Shown here piece after piece: positions 29,624 to 38,752 of a DNA stretch of 64,000 nucleotides; the first letter of the stretch is position 1; every line of letters begins with the position of its first letter. The position numbers were made by a program, and so were the translations under genes. The notes under the pieces were generated by a model. The model was not told the origin of the DNA and did no database searches. It was given only the letters and a program-made list of their open reading frames with translations. This stretch comes from CAZKWG01 sp964615375 (GTDB lineage: Bacteria > Myxococcota_A > UBA796 > CAZKWG01), in the NCBI GenBank assembly GCA_964615375.1, contig CAZTOW010000043.1, positions 17,640-81,639 of the forward strand, read 5' to 3'.

Positions 29624-30949
29624 ATGACCCTCCTGCTCCTGCTCCTGGCCTGCGCCGACCCGCCCGCCGAGACCGCCGCGCCCGCCGCGGACACGGGGCC
29701 CGTGGATCGCGACTGCGACGGCGTCCCCGCCGACCAGGACTGCGACGACCTGGACGACGATCGCGGCCTGGCGCCGACCTTCTACGCGGACGCGGACGGT
29801 GACGGCTTCGGCGACCCGTCCGCGCCCCTGAGCGCCTGCGAGCGCCCCGAGGGCGCCGTGCGCGACGCCACGGACTGCGACGACGCCGATCCGGCCAGCA
29901 GCCCGGAGGGCGTGGAGCGCTGCGGGGGCGGCGACGAGGACTGCGACGGGCGGGTGGACGAGGACGACGACTCGCTGTCCGACGCCGTCGCGCTGTGGGT
30001 GGACGCGGACGGCGACGGCTACGGGGGCGAGGAGGCGGTGGAGGGCTGCCCCGGCGAGGGCCTCTCGACAGAATCTGGAGACTGCGACGACGCCGACCCG
30101 GCGCGCCTCCCCGGCGAGGGCTGCCGACCCGAGTCCGACTGCGCGCACGCCGATGTGGACACACTGGCCGCGGTGGCCAACCTGAGCATCTCCGACATCC
30201 TCATCGATGACGACTGCAACACCTGGCTCCCCAACGTGGTGACCTACGACAGCGTCCAGGTGATCCACCCGAGCGGCGTTCAACTGGCCGAGTTCGACAC
30301 CTGGGACGTCTGGTGCGACCTGCCCGCCATCGCCATGGACCCGGACGACGGCGACGTGTGGATCATGGGCACGGACAACACCTACGCCATCGTCGGCCGG
30401 ATCGGAGAGGACGCCGTGGAGCACGTCGCCGACGGCGTGTTCACCCGCGGCACGAGCTGGATCGGCACCTACATGAACTGGGTTGCCCAGAGCATCGCCT
30501 CCGACGGCACCTGCCTCTGGGTTCCCAACTTCGCCGGGAACGGCAGTGTCGTGTGCGTGCTGGAGGACGGTTCCCAGTCCACGCTGCTCACGCTGGAGGA
30601 GCGCGTAGAGACGGTGGCGATCGACCCCGACGGCGCGCTCTGGGCCAGCTCGGGCGCGAGCGTCTACCGTCTCGACACCAGCGCGGGCGAGGCCGAGCGC
30701 GTGTGGACCTTCGAGGCCAACGTGCTGGACATGGTCTTCGACTACGACGGCAGCGCCTATGTCGAGACGACCGGCGACCAGCTCCTGCACGCCCAGACGG
30801 ACGGGAGCTACACCGTCTTCGCCTCCGTGAGCTACGACGGGAAGCTGGCGATCAGCCCGGACGGCTGGCTGGTCCGCGTCATGCCCTACTGGGACGGCGG
30901 GCTCGCCGACGTCGCCAGCCGCTGGGAGGAGTGGCCCCTCGATGACTGA
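29624..30949 (+). CDS. Lipoprotein with MopE-like calcium-type repeats and a propeller-like C-terminus
   Basis: 441 residues from ATG 29624. LLLLLLAC is a lipobox with Cys10. Residues about 30-170 contain repeated DCDGVPADQDCDD, YADADGDGFGDP and DCDDADPASSPEGVE units, the putative metal-binding motif common in myxobacterial surface proteins. The C-terminal 250 residues have strand repeats (DGDVWIMGTDNTYAIVGRIG, then DGTCLWVPNFAGNGSVV and DGALWASSGASVYRLD), suggesting a beta-propeller. It overlaps the next lipoprotein gene by 8 bases. Surface or outer-membrane location is inferred; no enzymatic motif. Confidence 0.75.
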   Translation: MTLLLLLLACADPPAETAAPAADTGPVDRDCDGVPADQDCDDLDDDRGLAPTFYADADGDGFGDPSAPLSACERPEGAVRDATDCDDADPASSPEGVERCGGGDEDCDGRVDEDDDSLSDAVALWVDADGDGYGGEEAVEGCPGEGLSTESGDCDDADPARLPGEGCRPESDCAHADVDTLAAVANLSISDILIDDDCNTWLPNVVTYDSVQVIHPSGVQLAEFDTWDVWCDLPAIAMDPDDGDVWIMGTDNTYAIVGRIGEDAVEHVADGVFTRGTSWIGTYMNWVAQSIASDGTCLWVPNFAGNGSVVCVLEDGSQSTLLTLEERVETVAIDPDGALWASSGASVYRLDTSAGEAERVWTFEANVLDMVFDYDGSAYVETTGDQLLHAQTDGSYTVFASVSYDGKLAISPDGWLVRVMPYWDGGLADVASRWEEWPLDD

Positions 30950-32414
30950 GAAGCTCTCCCTGCTCCTCCTGGTCGCCTGCGCGGGCGACAAGGACACCGG
31001 CGCGCCGCGCGAGACCGGCGCCGAGCCCGGCTGTTACGACGACGGCGACACGGCCAACCCGGACACGGCCCCGCCCGAGGAGACGGGCGAGCCTGGCGAG
31101 ACGGGCGACTCGGGCGAGACGGGGACCCCGGCCTCCACCGGGCTCAGCCTGCTCGACCCCGCCGACGGCGACGCCTGGGCCATCGGCAGCACCCACGTCC
31201 TCACCTGGACCCGCGCCGCGCCGACCGACGAGGAGGACGCCGAACGCTGGCCCGTCGTGAGCCTGGAGTGGAGCCTGGACGGCGGCGAGACCTGGACCGC
31301 CCTGGAGGGCGAGGACGGCGCGTCCGGGCTCGCCGCGCTCTCACCCTACGACGAGGAGAGCACGTTCCGTTGGGAGCTCCCCGACGTGCCCGCCTCGGAG
31401 CTGCTCCTCCGCGTGCGCGACTACGACGACGAGACCGTCGCCGCCACCGCGACCGTACAGATCCTGCCCTCCCAGGAGAAGACCTACGTGTGGGAGGAGG
31501 TGACCAGCAGCGCCGGCTTCGCCGCCCGGGACGGCGCGGGCGCCCTGGTCTTCGACGACCGCATGTGGCTGCTCGGCGGCTGGAACCCCTCCGATCGGGT
31601 CAACTTCCCCGAGATCTGCAACAGCGAGGTCTGGGCCAGCTCGGACGGCCTCACTTGGACGGAGGAGGTGGCCGAGGCCCCCTGGGAGGGCCGACACACG
31701 GCCGGCTACGCCGTGTTTCAGGGTACCATGTGGGTGCTGGGCGGCGACCCCATCCAGGGCTACTACCAGCCGGACGCCTGGTCGAGCGAGGACGGGATCA
31801 CCTGGACCGAGCAGGTGAGCGACCTGCCCTGGGGCCAGCGCGTGCTGCACCACACCGTCGTGCTGGACGACCGTCTCTACGTCATGGGCGGGCAGACCCT
31901 GCCTCAGTTCACCACCGAGGACGAGGAGAGCGCCTTCTACAACGACGTGTGGGCGTCTGACGACGGGATCAGCTGGACGCGGATCCTGGAGGAGGCGCCC
32001 TGGGCGCCGCGCGGCATGATCGGCGGCAGCGCCGTGCTGAACGGGCAGATCTTCCTGCTGGGCGGTGGGACCTATGACACGCCGGATCAGCCCACCCGGA
32101 ACTACTACAACGACGTCTGGACCACCTCCGACGGCCTGAGCTGGACCCAGCAGGTCTGGCACGCGCCCTGGGCGCCGCGGCAGTACCACGACGTCGCCAG
32201 CTACGACGACCGGGTCTGGGTGCTGGAGGGCTATGACGGCACCGGCAACCGCTCCGACGTCTGGTACAGCGCCGACGGCGAGAGCTGGTACGAGGTGCCC
32301 GACACCCCCTGGCCCGCGCGCCACGCCAGCAGCCTCTTCGTCCACGACGGCTCGCTGTGGGTGGTGGCGGGCAACAACATGACGCCGGACGTCTGGCGCC
32401 TCTCGCCGGGTTGA
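30942..32414 (+). CDS. Kelch-like propeller lipoprotein
   Basis: 490 residues. The lipobox LLLLVAC gives a lipid-attached Cys13, followed by a Thr/Gly/Glu linker (ETGEPGETGDSGETG). Residues 70-170 resemble a fibronectin-like domain (VSLEWSLDGGETWTAL). From residue 180, five or more kelch-type blades repeat the pattern V-x-DDR-M-W-x-LGG ... DVW-S-DG-x-W-T. The overlapping start in the upstream lipoprotein gene indicates a two-gene operon. Probably a surface-displayed binding protein; partner unknown. Confidence 0.78.
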   Translation: MTEKLSLLLLVACAGDKDTGAPRETGAEPGCYDDGDTANPDTAPPEETGEPGETGDSGETGTPASTGLSLLDPADGDAWAIGSTHVLTWTRAAPTDEEDAERWPVVSLEWSLDGGETWTALEGEDGASGLAALSPYDEESTFRWELPDVPASELLLRVRDYDDETVAATATVQILPSQEKTYVWEEVTSSAGFAARDGAGALVFDDRMWLLGGWNPSDRVNFPEICNSEVWASSDGLTWTEEVAEAPWEGRHTAGYAVFQGTMWVLGGDPIQGYYQPDAWSSEDGITWTEQVSDLPWGQRVLHHTVVLDDRLYVMGGQTLPQFTTEDEESAFYNDVWASDDGISWTRILEEAPWAPRGMIGGSAVLNGQIFLLGGGTYDTPDQPTRNYYNDVWTTSDGLSWTQQVWHAPWAPRQYHDVASYDDRVWVLEGYDGTGNRSDVWYSADGESWYEVPDTPWPARHASSLFVHDGSLWVVAGNNMTPDVWRLSPG

Positions 32415-32457
32415 CGAGCCGCACCTCGCCGCGTGACGTTGACCGGAGGAGGTGAGG

Positions 32458-33891
32458 ATGCGCGAGCAGCTCTACATCGGCGGCGCCTGGGTGCCGGCCA
32501 GCGGCGGCGGGCGTTGGGAGCTGGTGAACCCGGCGACCGAGGAGCTGATCGAGGAGGTGCCCTACGGCGACGCCTCCGACGCGCGGCTGGCCATCGACGC
32601 CGCGGCCGAGGCCTTCCCCGCCTGGTCGCGACGGACGGCCTACGATCGCGCCGCCATCCTGGATCGGGCGGCGGACCTGATCACCCAGAGGCTAGATCAG
32701 CTAGCCCAGCGCACGTCGGAGGAGTCGGGCAAGCCGCTGGCCCAGGCCCGCGGCGAGTGGGCGGGCGCGCCGAACTACCTGCGCGTCGCCGCCGAGGAGG
32801 CGCGGCGGCTGGGCGGGCGCTGGATCCCGGCCCGTGTGCCGGGGCGCCGCATCGACGTCACCTACGCGCCGCTGGGCGTGGTGGGCGTGATCACGGCCTG
32901 GAACTTCCCGGTCTACAACCCGAACCGCACGGTGGCCTCGGCCCTGGCGGCGGGCTGCACCGTCGTCCTGCGCCCGTCCGAGTACACGCCGCGCACCGCG
33001 CTGGACTACGCGCGGATCTTCGCCGACGCGGGCCTGCCGCCGGGCGTGCTCAACGTGATCAGCGGCGACCCGCACGGCATGGGCCAGGCCATGCTCGACG
33101 ACCCCCGCGTGCGAAAGATGGCGTTCACCGGCTCGACCCGCGTGGGCAAGCTGCTGATGGACGGGGCCAGCCGCACGGTCAAGCGGCTCGCGCTGGAGCT
33201 GGGCGGCAACGCGCCGGTGATCGTCTTCCCCGACGTCGATGTGGAGGCGGTGGCCCGCGCCGGGCTCGTCGCCAAGACCCGCAACGGCGGCCAGGTCTGC
33301 ATCGCCCCGCAGCGCTTCTACGTGCACCGCTCCGTGGTGGACCGCTTCGCCGCGGCGGCCACGGCGGCGGCCCAGCGCGAGGTGATGGGGGACCCGCTCG
33401 ACCCGCGCACCACCATCGGGCCGATGATCAACCGCGCCCAGCGCGAGCGGATCGGGCGGATCGTGGACGCGACCCTGTCCGCGGGGGCCCGCGCGCTCAC
33501 CGGCGCGTCCATGCCCGCGCGAAAGGGCTGGTTCTACGAGCCCACCGTGCTCACCGACGTGCCCGCGGACAGCCCCGCCCTCTGCGAGGAGATCTTCGGG
33601 CCGGTCCTGCCCATTGTGCCTTTCGACAGCACCGACGAGGTGGTGCGACAGGCCAACAGCACCGAATATGGGTTGGCCGCGTACCTGTTCACCCGCGACC
33701 TGAACACGGCCCTGCGCGTCAGCGAGTCGCTGGAGTTCGGCATGGTCGGCGTCAACGACTGGTACCCGGTGACCGCCGAGGCGCCCTTTGGCGGCGTGAA
33801 GCAGTCCGGGCTCGGGCGCGAGAGCGGGCTGGAGGGCGTGCTGGAGTACGTGGACGCTCGGACGCGGTATTTCGGCGGGCTGGGGTCCTGA
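32458..33891 (+). CDS. NAD(P)-dependent aldehyde dehydrogenase, succinate-semialdehyde type
   Basis: 477 residues from ATG 32458, preceded by GGAGGAGG. A GTG at 32452 is inside the ribosome site. Aldehyde dehydrogenase motifs are complete: PLGVVGVITAWNFPVYNP, the general base region LALELGGNAPVIVF, catalytic Cys in NGGQVCIAPQRFYVH, and CEEIFGPVLPI. FGGVKQSGLGRESG near the end is typical of the succinate-semialdehyde/NAD-dependent subgroup (GabD-like). It oxidises an aldehyde to the acid in the cytoplasm; the exact substrate is not determined by sequence. It stands alone. Confidence 0.88.
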   Translation: MREQLYIGGAWVPASGGGRWELVNPATEELIEEVPYGDASDARLAIDAAAEAFPAWSRRTAYDRAAILDRAADLITQRLDQLAQRTSEESGKPLAQARGEWAGAPNYLRVAAEEARRLGGRWIPARVPGRRIDVTYAPLGVVGVITAWNFPVYNPNRTVASALAAGCTVVLRPSEYTPRTALDYARIFADAGLPPGVLNVISGDPHGMGQAMLDDPRVRKMAFTGSTRVGKLLMDGASRTVKRLALELGGNAPVIVFPDVDVEAVARAGLVAKTRNGGQVCIAPQRFYVHRSVVDRFAAAATAAAQREVMGDPLDPRTTIGPMINRAQRERIGRIVDATLSAGARALTGASMPARKGWFYEPTVLTDVPADSPALCEEIFGPVLPIVPFDSTDEVVRQANSTEYGLAAYLFTRDLNTALRVSESLEFGMVGVNDWYPVTAEAPFGGVKQSGLGRESGLEGVLEYVDARTRYFGGLGS

Positions 33892-33932
33892 AGCGCTCCT
33901 CCGAGAGGGCGCCCCTGTGCTACCCTCCCGGG

Positions 33933-34928
33933 ATGACCGCTCCTGAGCGCCTGCCCCCCTATTCGCTCCGCCACCCGACCTGGGCGGTCCCGGCGCTCTC
34001 CCTGTGGGCGCTCGCGGCGCTGGCCTCGAGGGTGCACGCCCTCATGGATCCGCTGACCGCGAGGATCTCCTTCCAGGTCAGCCCGCTCGAGGACCTGGTG
34101 GAGGTCGCCCGCGTGAGCGTCGCGGTTCGCGCCTGGGGCCTCAGCTATATCGCGACGGCCCTGGCATGCTGCGGGGCGATGGCGATCGGCGTCAGGATGA
34201 CCCTGCGCCTGAGCGCCGCGGCGGATCGGGACGCCCGCCGACACCGCATCGCGGGGCGCACGCTGGTCGCCCTCGTCCTCGTGGCGATGCTGGTGGGCGG
34301 GCTGGTGGACCGGTACGTTCAGGTCCCCCCACCTTACTGGGACTGGCTGCAGCGGGATGGGGCCGACGCGGTCCTCTCGAGGCCCATCCACGACGTGCTG
34401 TACGCCCTCAGCGCGCTCATCGCGGGGGGGATGGGCTCGCTGTTCGCGGCCTCGACCGTGCTGATCGCGCGGGTGGAGGAGGCGATGGCGTCGGCCGATC
34501 CGCGGGCGGCCCTGCAGCGTTTTCGAGACCAGCTCCTCGTGCTGGTGTCTGCCGGGGCCTTGGGGACCTCGCTGGCGGTCCTGCACTTCGCGACCTCTCA
34601 CCGCCTGCCCGCGGCGGCGCTGGTCGCGCCGACCGAGGAGCTCCGCCAGGCGCAGGCGGCGGCGCTCGACCGGATCGCGGCCTTCGAGGCGCTGTACTGG
34701 GGAGGCTCCTACACGGTGGGCCTCGCCCTGCTCTACCTCGTGCCCACCGCCGTCATCGTTGGCGCGATGGCGAAGCTGGAGGCCGACGAGAAGGACCCGA
34801 CCCCCGAGCCCGCCACCATCCGAAGCTGGTCGGAGGTCCTCGGCCCCGCCCTCCGCGCCGCGGCCGTGCTGGCGCCGCTGGCGACCGGCACGGTGGCGCC
34901 GCTGCTGAGCGGGCTGTTCCCGAGCTGA
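33933..34928 (+). CDS. Hypothetical polytopic membrane protein
   Basis: 331 residues from ATG 33933. About six or seven hydrophobic segments are visible, including LSLWALAALASRVHAL, YIATALACCGAMAIGV, LVALVLVAMLVGGLVD, LYALSALIAGGMGSLFA and GLALLYLVPTAVIVGAMA. Family not recognised. It begins 42 bases after the dehydrogenase stop and could share its transcript. No conserved catalytic motif was seen. Confidence 0.6.
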   Translation: MTAPERLPPYSLRHPTWAVPALSLWALAALASRVHALMDPLTARISFQVSPLEDLVEVARVSVAVRAWGLSYIATALACCGAMAIGVRMTLRLSAAADRDARRHRIAGRTLVALVLVAMLVGGLVDRYVQVPPPYWDWLQRDGADAVLSRPIHDVLYALSALIAGGMGSLFAASTVLIARVEEAMASADPRAALQRFRDQLLVLVSAGALGTSLAVLHFATSHRLPAAALVAPTEELRQAQAAALDRIAAFEALYWGGSYTVGLALLYLVPTAVIVGAMAKLEADEKDPTPEPATIRSWSEVLGPALRAAAVLAPLATGTVAPLLSGLFPS

Positions 34929-34975
34929 GACGCCGCCCTCACCGCGTCCGCTTCGCACGCCGCTCCCCCTCAACC

Positions 34976-35989
34976 TCACCTGCCGGTGAGCCCCGCGCGC
35001 TCAGCCCAGCCGATGACCGCGGCCGCCCAGAGCTCGGGCTGCTCCAGCGAGGGCAGGTGTCCAGCCTCCAGCACGACCAGCTCCGCCTGGAGCTCCGCGG
35101 CGAGCGGCTCGACCAGCGCGAGGGGCGCGAGGAGATCGTGACGTCCTTGGACGAAGAGCGCCGGGACCTCGAGCCGGGTGACGCTCCGCCCGAGCGCCTC
35201 GGCGCGGACCGCGGAGGCCAGCGCCGCGCTGCTCTCCGCCACACAGGGGACGTACCGGATCCGGTCCCAGACCGTGTGCTCGGGACCGAAGAGGAGACGG
35301 GGAAGGAAGGGCAGCAGGGCCACCGGCCGGTGTACGAGGTGCCCCTCTCGCTGGAGCGCGCGGCGCAGCCGCCCGACGTCCCGAGGGTCCACGAGCGGGG
35401 GGATCAGCCCGGTCAGAGCGTCGAGGGTCTCCTGGTCCCCGCGCGCGACGGCCTCCGCGCGCGCCACCTCCAACGCCACGCGCTCGCCCTCGGACACATC
35501 GACGACCTGACTCTCGCCGATCCACCCCGACACGCGCTCGGGGTGCTCCGCCGCCAACGGGAGGCCCAGCAGGCTGCCGAAGGAGGCGCCCGCCAGCAGG
35601 ACCCGCTCCACCCCGAAGCGCTCGCGCAGCGCGTCGATGACCAGCAGCGCGTCCTCCCGCAAGGCGGTGAGCGTGGCGGGTCGGGGCTCCCCCCCGCACG
35701 AGCGCCCCGCGCCCGGCTGGTCCCAGTGGACCACGACGAAATGCTCCTCCAACGCCGCATGCAGCCGTGGGGCCAGGAAAGGGATGGGCACCCCCGGCCC
35801 CCCATGCAGGAAGAGCAGGACCGGCGCCTGACGGTCCGCGCCGCGCAGGAGGATCTGTTGAGGCTGGCCGCGGATGGAGACCACCTCCATCGCGTGGATC
35901 GGCGCGGGCCCGCCGCGCGGCGGCGTCCAGGCGGGCATGAGCAGCCAAGCCAGGGCCAGGATCAGGAGGGCGAGCCGCGAGCGCCTCAC
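34976..35989 (-). CDS. Alpha/beta hydrolase (proline-iminopeptidase-like), exported or membrane-anchored
   Basis: About 337 residues from GTG 35989, with GAGG 9 bases upstream; longer frames would run into the preceding gene. An N-terminal hydrophobic segment (LALLILALAWLLMPAW) is a signal peptide or anchor. The fold is marked by LLFLHGGPGVP (oxyanion hole), WDQPGAGRS, nucleophile elbow GASFGSLLG, acid in VQGRHDLLAP and catalytic His in EAGHLPSLEQP. HGGPG and WDQPGAGRS are typical of the prolyl aminopeptidase-like branch. Substrate unknown. It follows the MepA-like gene by 80 bases. Confidence 0.8.
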   Translation of the reverse strand: MRRSRLALLILALAWLLMPAWTPPRGGPAPIHAMEVVSIRGQPQQILLRGADRQAPVLLFLHGGPGVPIPFLAPRLHAALEEHFVVVHWDQPGAGRSCGGEPRPATLTALREDALLVIDALRERFGVERVLLAGASFGSLLGLPLAAEHPERVSGWIGESQVVDVSEGERVALEVARAEAVARGDQETLDALTGLIPPLVDPRDVGRLRRALQREGHLVHRPVALLPFLPRLLFGPEHTVWDRIRYVPCVAESSAALASAVRAEALGRSVTRLEVPALFVQGRHDLLAPLALVEPLAAELQAELVVLEAGHLPSLEQPELWAAAVIGWAERAGLTGR

Positions 35990-36068
35990 AGGGCTCGCCT
36001 CAGGACGAGCCCCAGCGCCCTGGACGCCGTGACCGACGACGAAAGCCGCATTCAGGCGCCTCCCCACA

Positions 36069-37136
36069 TCACAAGCACAGGTGGATATGATCATCGTGCC
36101 CCGGCGCCCAGCGCGCCTGGGGGACGGCGCGCAGCGCGACCCGGTCGCCGATGAACAGATCAGTGACCGGCTGCGCCTCGACCACCCAACGCAGAAACGC
36201 GATCGTGAGCTCCCGATCATAGCCCCCCATCACGCCGGGCCGGTCGTCGGGCCGGTTCCACCAGGCCTCGTAGCGGGAGCCGTCGTCGCGGAAGAGCCGC
36301 ACGTCCACGCAGGTCCCGGCGTGGTGGTCCTTGTGGCCGAGCGGGTCGGGGAGCACGTCCTCGAACCAGGCCAGGTCGCCGAGCTGCAGCAGGCAGGTCT
36401 CGGGCGCGGCGACGGCGTTGGGGCAGGCGCGGGCCCAGCCGGCGGCCAGGTCCAGGAGCTGGACGAGGGTGTCGGGCCGGGCCCAGATGTCGCTCCAGAC
36501 GGGATCTGCGCCCAGGAAGTGAGCGTAGCTCGGCCGCCCCTCCACCTCGCCGCCCAGCCAGCGGACGGCCTTCTGTCGGCGCTCGGGGGTGTCCAGGCGC
36601 TCCTGTACGAAGGCCGCCTCCAGCTCCGCCTGGCTCAACGCGACCGGCAGGGGCAGGCCCACGAAGCCGCTGCCCGTGACGGGCACGTCGGCGAGGTTGA
36701 GTGGACCAAAGTGCGCCTCGTAGGCGTCGCGTACCAGCATCGCGTCTCTCAACATCTCCGCGCTCATCGGCTGCAGCACGCCCATCGCCGCCCGGCTCAG
36801 CGCCGCCCCGTCGGCTGTCCAGCTCTCGCAGAGCCCGCCCAGCGCCACGAGCTCTCCCCTGCGCAGCGGCCAGGCGTCCGCCTGGACCAGGAGCTGGTTC
36901 TCCGGCGGCCGGAGCGCGTCCGGCGCCACGCAGCCGCGCGCTCCCAGAGGAGGGGCGTCGAGGGTGGACGTGGACCAGCGCGGCACGGAGAGCAGCTCCA
37001 CCGCCACGCTCCCGTCCGCGCAGGAGCCATCGGCCACCACCAGAGAACCTCGCGGAAGCTCCGAGCCCCGCTCCGCGGACAGCGCCACCGTGAGGGCCAG
37101 GTCCAGGGGGGCGATCTCCAGCAGCGAGCAGCGCAT
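36069..37136 (-). CDS. MepA-like murein endopeptidase (LAS metallopeptidase fold)
   Basis: About 355 residues from ATG 37136; the start is uncertain because no ribosome site is clear and the N-terminus (LLEIAPLDLALTVALS) is a poor signal peptide. The C-terminal half carries the zinc-binding pattern of penicillin-insensitive murein endopeptidases. LGHKDHHAGTCVDVRLF gives the His and the Asp of the HxxxxxxD motif, YDRELTIAFLRWV follows, and GHDDHIHLCL supplies the last His. The N-terminal 150 residues are not recognised. It would cleave peptidoglycan cross-links in the periplasm. The alpha/beta hydrolase follows on the same strand. Confidence 0.7.
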   Translation of the reverse strand: MRCSLLEIAPLDLALTVALSAERGSELPRGSLVVADGSCADGSVAVELLSVPRWSTSTLDAPPLGARGCVAPDALRPPENQLLVQADAWPLRRGELVALGGLCESWTADGAALSRAAMGVLQPMSAEMLRDAMLVRDAYEAHFGPLNLADVPVTGSGFVGLPLPVALSQAELEAAFVQERLDTPERRQKAVRWLGGEVEGRPSYAHFLGADPVWSDIWARPDTLVQLLDLAAGWARACPNAVAAPETCLLQLGDLAWFEDVLPDPLGHKDHHAGTCVDVRLFRDDGSRYEAWWNRPDDRPGVMGGYDRELTIAFLRWVVEAQPVTDLFIGDRVALRAVPQARWAPGHDDHIHLCL

Positions 37137-37588
37137 GGGTGAATCTATCCTCGGCGCGAGGGTGTCGCCCACTGCCGCGGCGCCATCGCGCGAGCGGCGC
37201 TCACGACGTCGTGGATGCCAGGCGCATTCCATCTCTGCCGACACGACGACCTCTTCGACGAGCTTAGGACACGGTAGGAGGGGCCGAGCAGGGGGCGTCC
37301 ATCCACGCGGCGCGCGCACATCTGGGCGGCGCGCGCACGTCCGGGCGGCTCGGGTCCCGATGCATCAGGCGAGCCAGGCGCGGAATCACCACCTTATACA
37401 CGGAGAATTCTCAATAGGCAGCCACGACGGGGCGCGCTCCGACGGCTGGCACGCCTCGTGCATCTGTGGCCCATGGGTCGGCCGTCCCTTCAGACGCCGC
37501 TCACAGTCACCATCTCCTCGCCATCACGAGGAGCAGATCAGGTCTCTGCGAGACCCACAACACGCAATCCACCCAACAGGAGACCGCC
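37137..37588. other. Intergenic region between divergent genes
   Basis: About 450 bases without a supportable gene. It contains a short direct repeat around 37,308-37,350 (GGCGCGCGCAC twice, each followed by a CGGGCGG-like segment). An AT-richer stretch near 37,390-37,415 (cttatacacggagaattctc) may be part of the rightward promoter. The gene at 37589 has its own CAGGAGA ribosome site. Confidence 0.4.
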
Positions 37589-38689
37589 ATGAGAACGAAC
37601 ACCCCCGATGCCCCGTCCCATCGAGACGCGCCCTCGCTCGTGCTGGATCAGGTCGTGCAGCGAGGAGGCTACTGGGAGCGGCAGTGCCGCCTCCTGCGCT
37701 CCTCCGGTCAGGAGGTCAGGTTCCGCGTCGCCAAAGATGCTACGACAGGGACGCTCTCAGCCTCCATCGTCGTGGCAGGTCACGCCATGGCCGTCTCGTC
37801 CGAGCGAGCACACGGCGGCCATCAAGAGCCCAGCCTGCGCGTCGGCGTTACCTTCGACGATCACGTCAGCGACTTCGTCATCGAGTCCACGCCACCGCAG
37901 ACACGACAGCTCTATCGCCCAAGCTTCCTCCGCCTGCAGGAGGCAATGAACGACGCCGGGGTCGTCCAGGAGCTGAATCAGGTCCGAGTGGAGCTCGCCG
38001 AGGCCAGCGCTGAGGAGCTCTCGGACCTGCTGACCCCCTTCGTGGTGATCGCCCTCGCCCAGCAGCTCTCGTTCACGGACGAGGAGGCCGCTCAGGGTCC
38101 ACGGTACCTGGGCGTACACGATCCCCTCACCCTCCATCGCAGCCTGGCAGCCGTGGTGCACCTGCTGCAGGTTGCGTCCGGTGGTCCGGTCATCGGACCA
38201 GCCCCAGCCCCCATTCCGGTCCCGGGCGATGGCCCCCCTCCCGCCGGCCCTGCGCTCGCGGCGCGCATCACGACGCTCACGCCTGCCGGACAGACGCTCG
38301 TGTCCTCGGCGTTCACGACCTACGGTCCGGGCTCCAACTTCAAGCGCGCCGCCTCCTTCACGCCCGCTGGATGGGCCCCCACCGGCGTGGTCAATGGGCT
38401 AGGAGCGCTGACGTATTATCAGTATTCGCGCTCCGTCTCCGTCACCATCGAGACCTGCGCGTTGAGTGAGCTGTGCGTCGTCTATCGCTGTCCGGGATCC
38501 TGCTGGGGGACGAACGACACAACCATCTGCGAGACCTACGCCACAGTGGTCGCGACGAAGACCGTGACGTACACCGAGCTCCGCATGGTGTGGGCTCCCG
38601 ATTACAGCCCCACAGGGACCAGGTTCCCACCCGTACCCCCCCCACCCAACGCGGTCCCCGTGCTCGCGAACCTCTCTCCGGCGCCCTGA
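37589..38689 (+). CDS. Hypothetical protein
   Basis: 366 residues from ATG 37589, preceded by CAGGAGA. Not recognised. The first 220 residues look like a mixed alpha/beta soluble region, followed by a Pro-rich hinge (APAPIPVPGDGPPPAGPA). A C-terminal strand-rich part contains four Cys between residues about 300 and 325 (ETCALSELCVVYRCPGSCWG) and a further Cys just after, then a proline-rich end. No signal peptide. The Cys spacing could suit metal binding or disulfides. Confidence 0.55.
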   Translation: MRTNTPDAPSHRDAPSLVLDQVVQRGGYWERQCRLLRSSGQEVRFRVAKDATTGTLSASIVVAGHAMAVSSERAHGGHQEPSLRVGVTFDDHVSDFVIESTPPQTRQLYRPSFLRLQEAMNDAGVVQELNQVRVELAEASAEELSDLLTPFVVIALAQQLSFTDEEAAQGPRYLGVHDPLTLHRSLAAVVHLLQVASGGPVIGPAPAPIPVPGDGPPPAGPALAARITTLTPAGQTLVSSAFTTYGPGSNFKRAASFTPAGWAPTGVVNGLGALTYYQYSRSVSVTIETCALSELCVVYRCPGSCWGTNDTTICETYATVVATKTVTYTELRMVWAPDYSPTGTRFPPVPPPPNAVPVLANLSPAP

Positions 38690-38752
38690 CCCCGCCCCGT
38701 CCCGCGCGCAGGCTCGCTCCAGGGTGTTACCGGAGGCCGGTGAGGTGCGAGG

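Noticed and set aside
32433..33930. An 831-residue protein spanning the aldehyde dehydrogenase region and the membrane protein
   Set aside because: Its first 500 codons are a shadow of the dehydrogenase frame; only the part from ATG 33933 has membrane-protein character.
36069..37319. Longer N-terminus for the MepA-like protein
   Set aside because: The extra 61 residues are Arg-rich and lack a ribosome site; ATG 37136 is simpler, though still uncertain.
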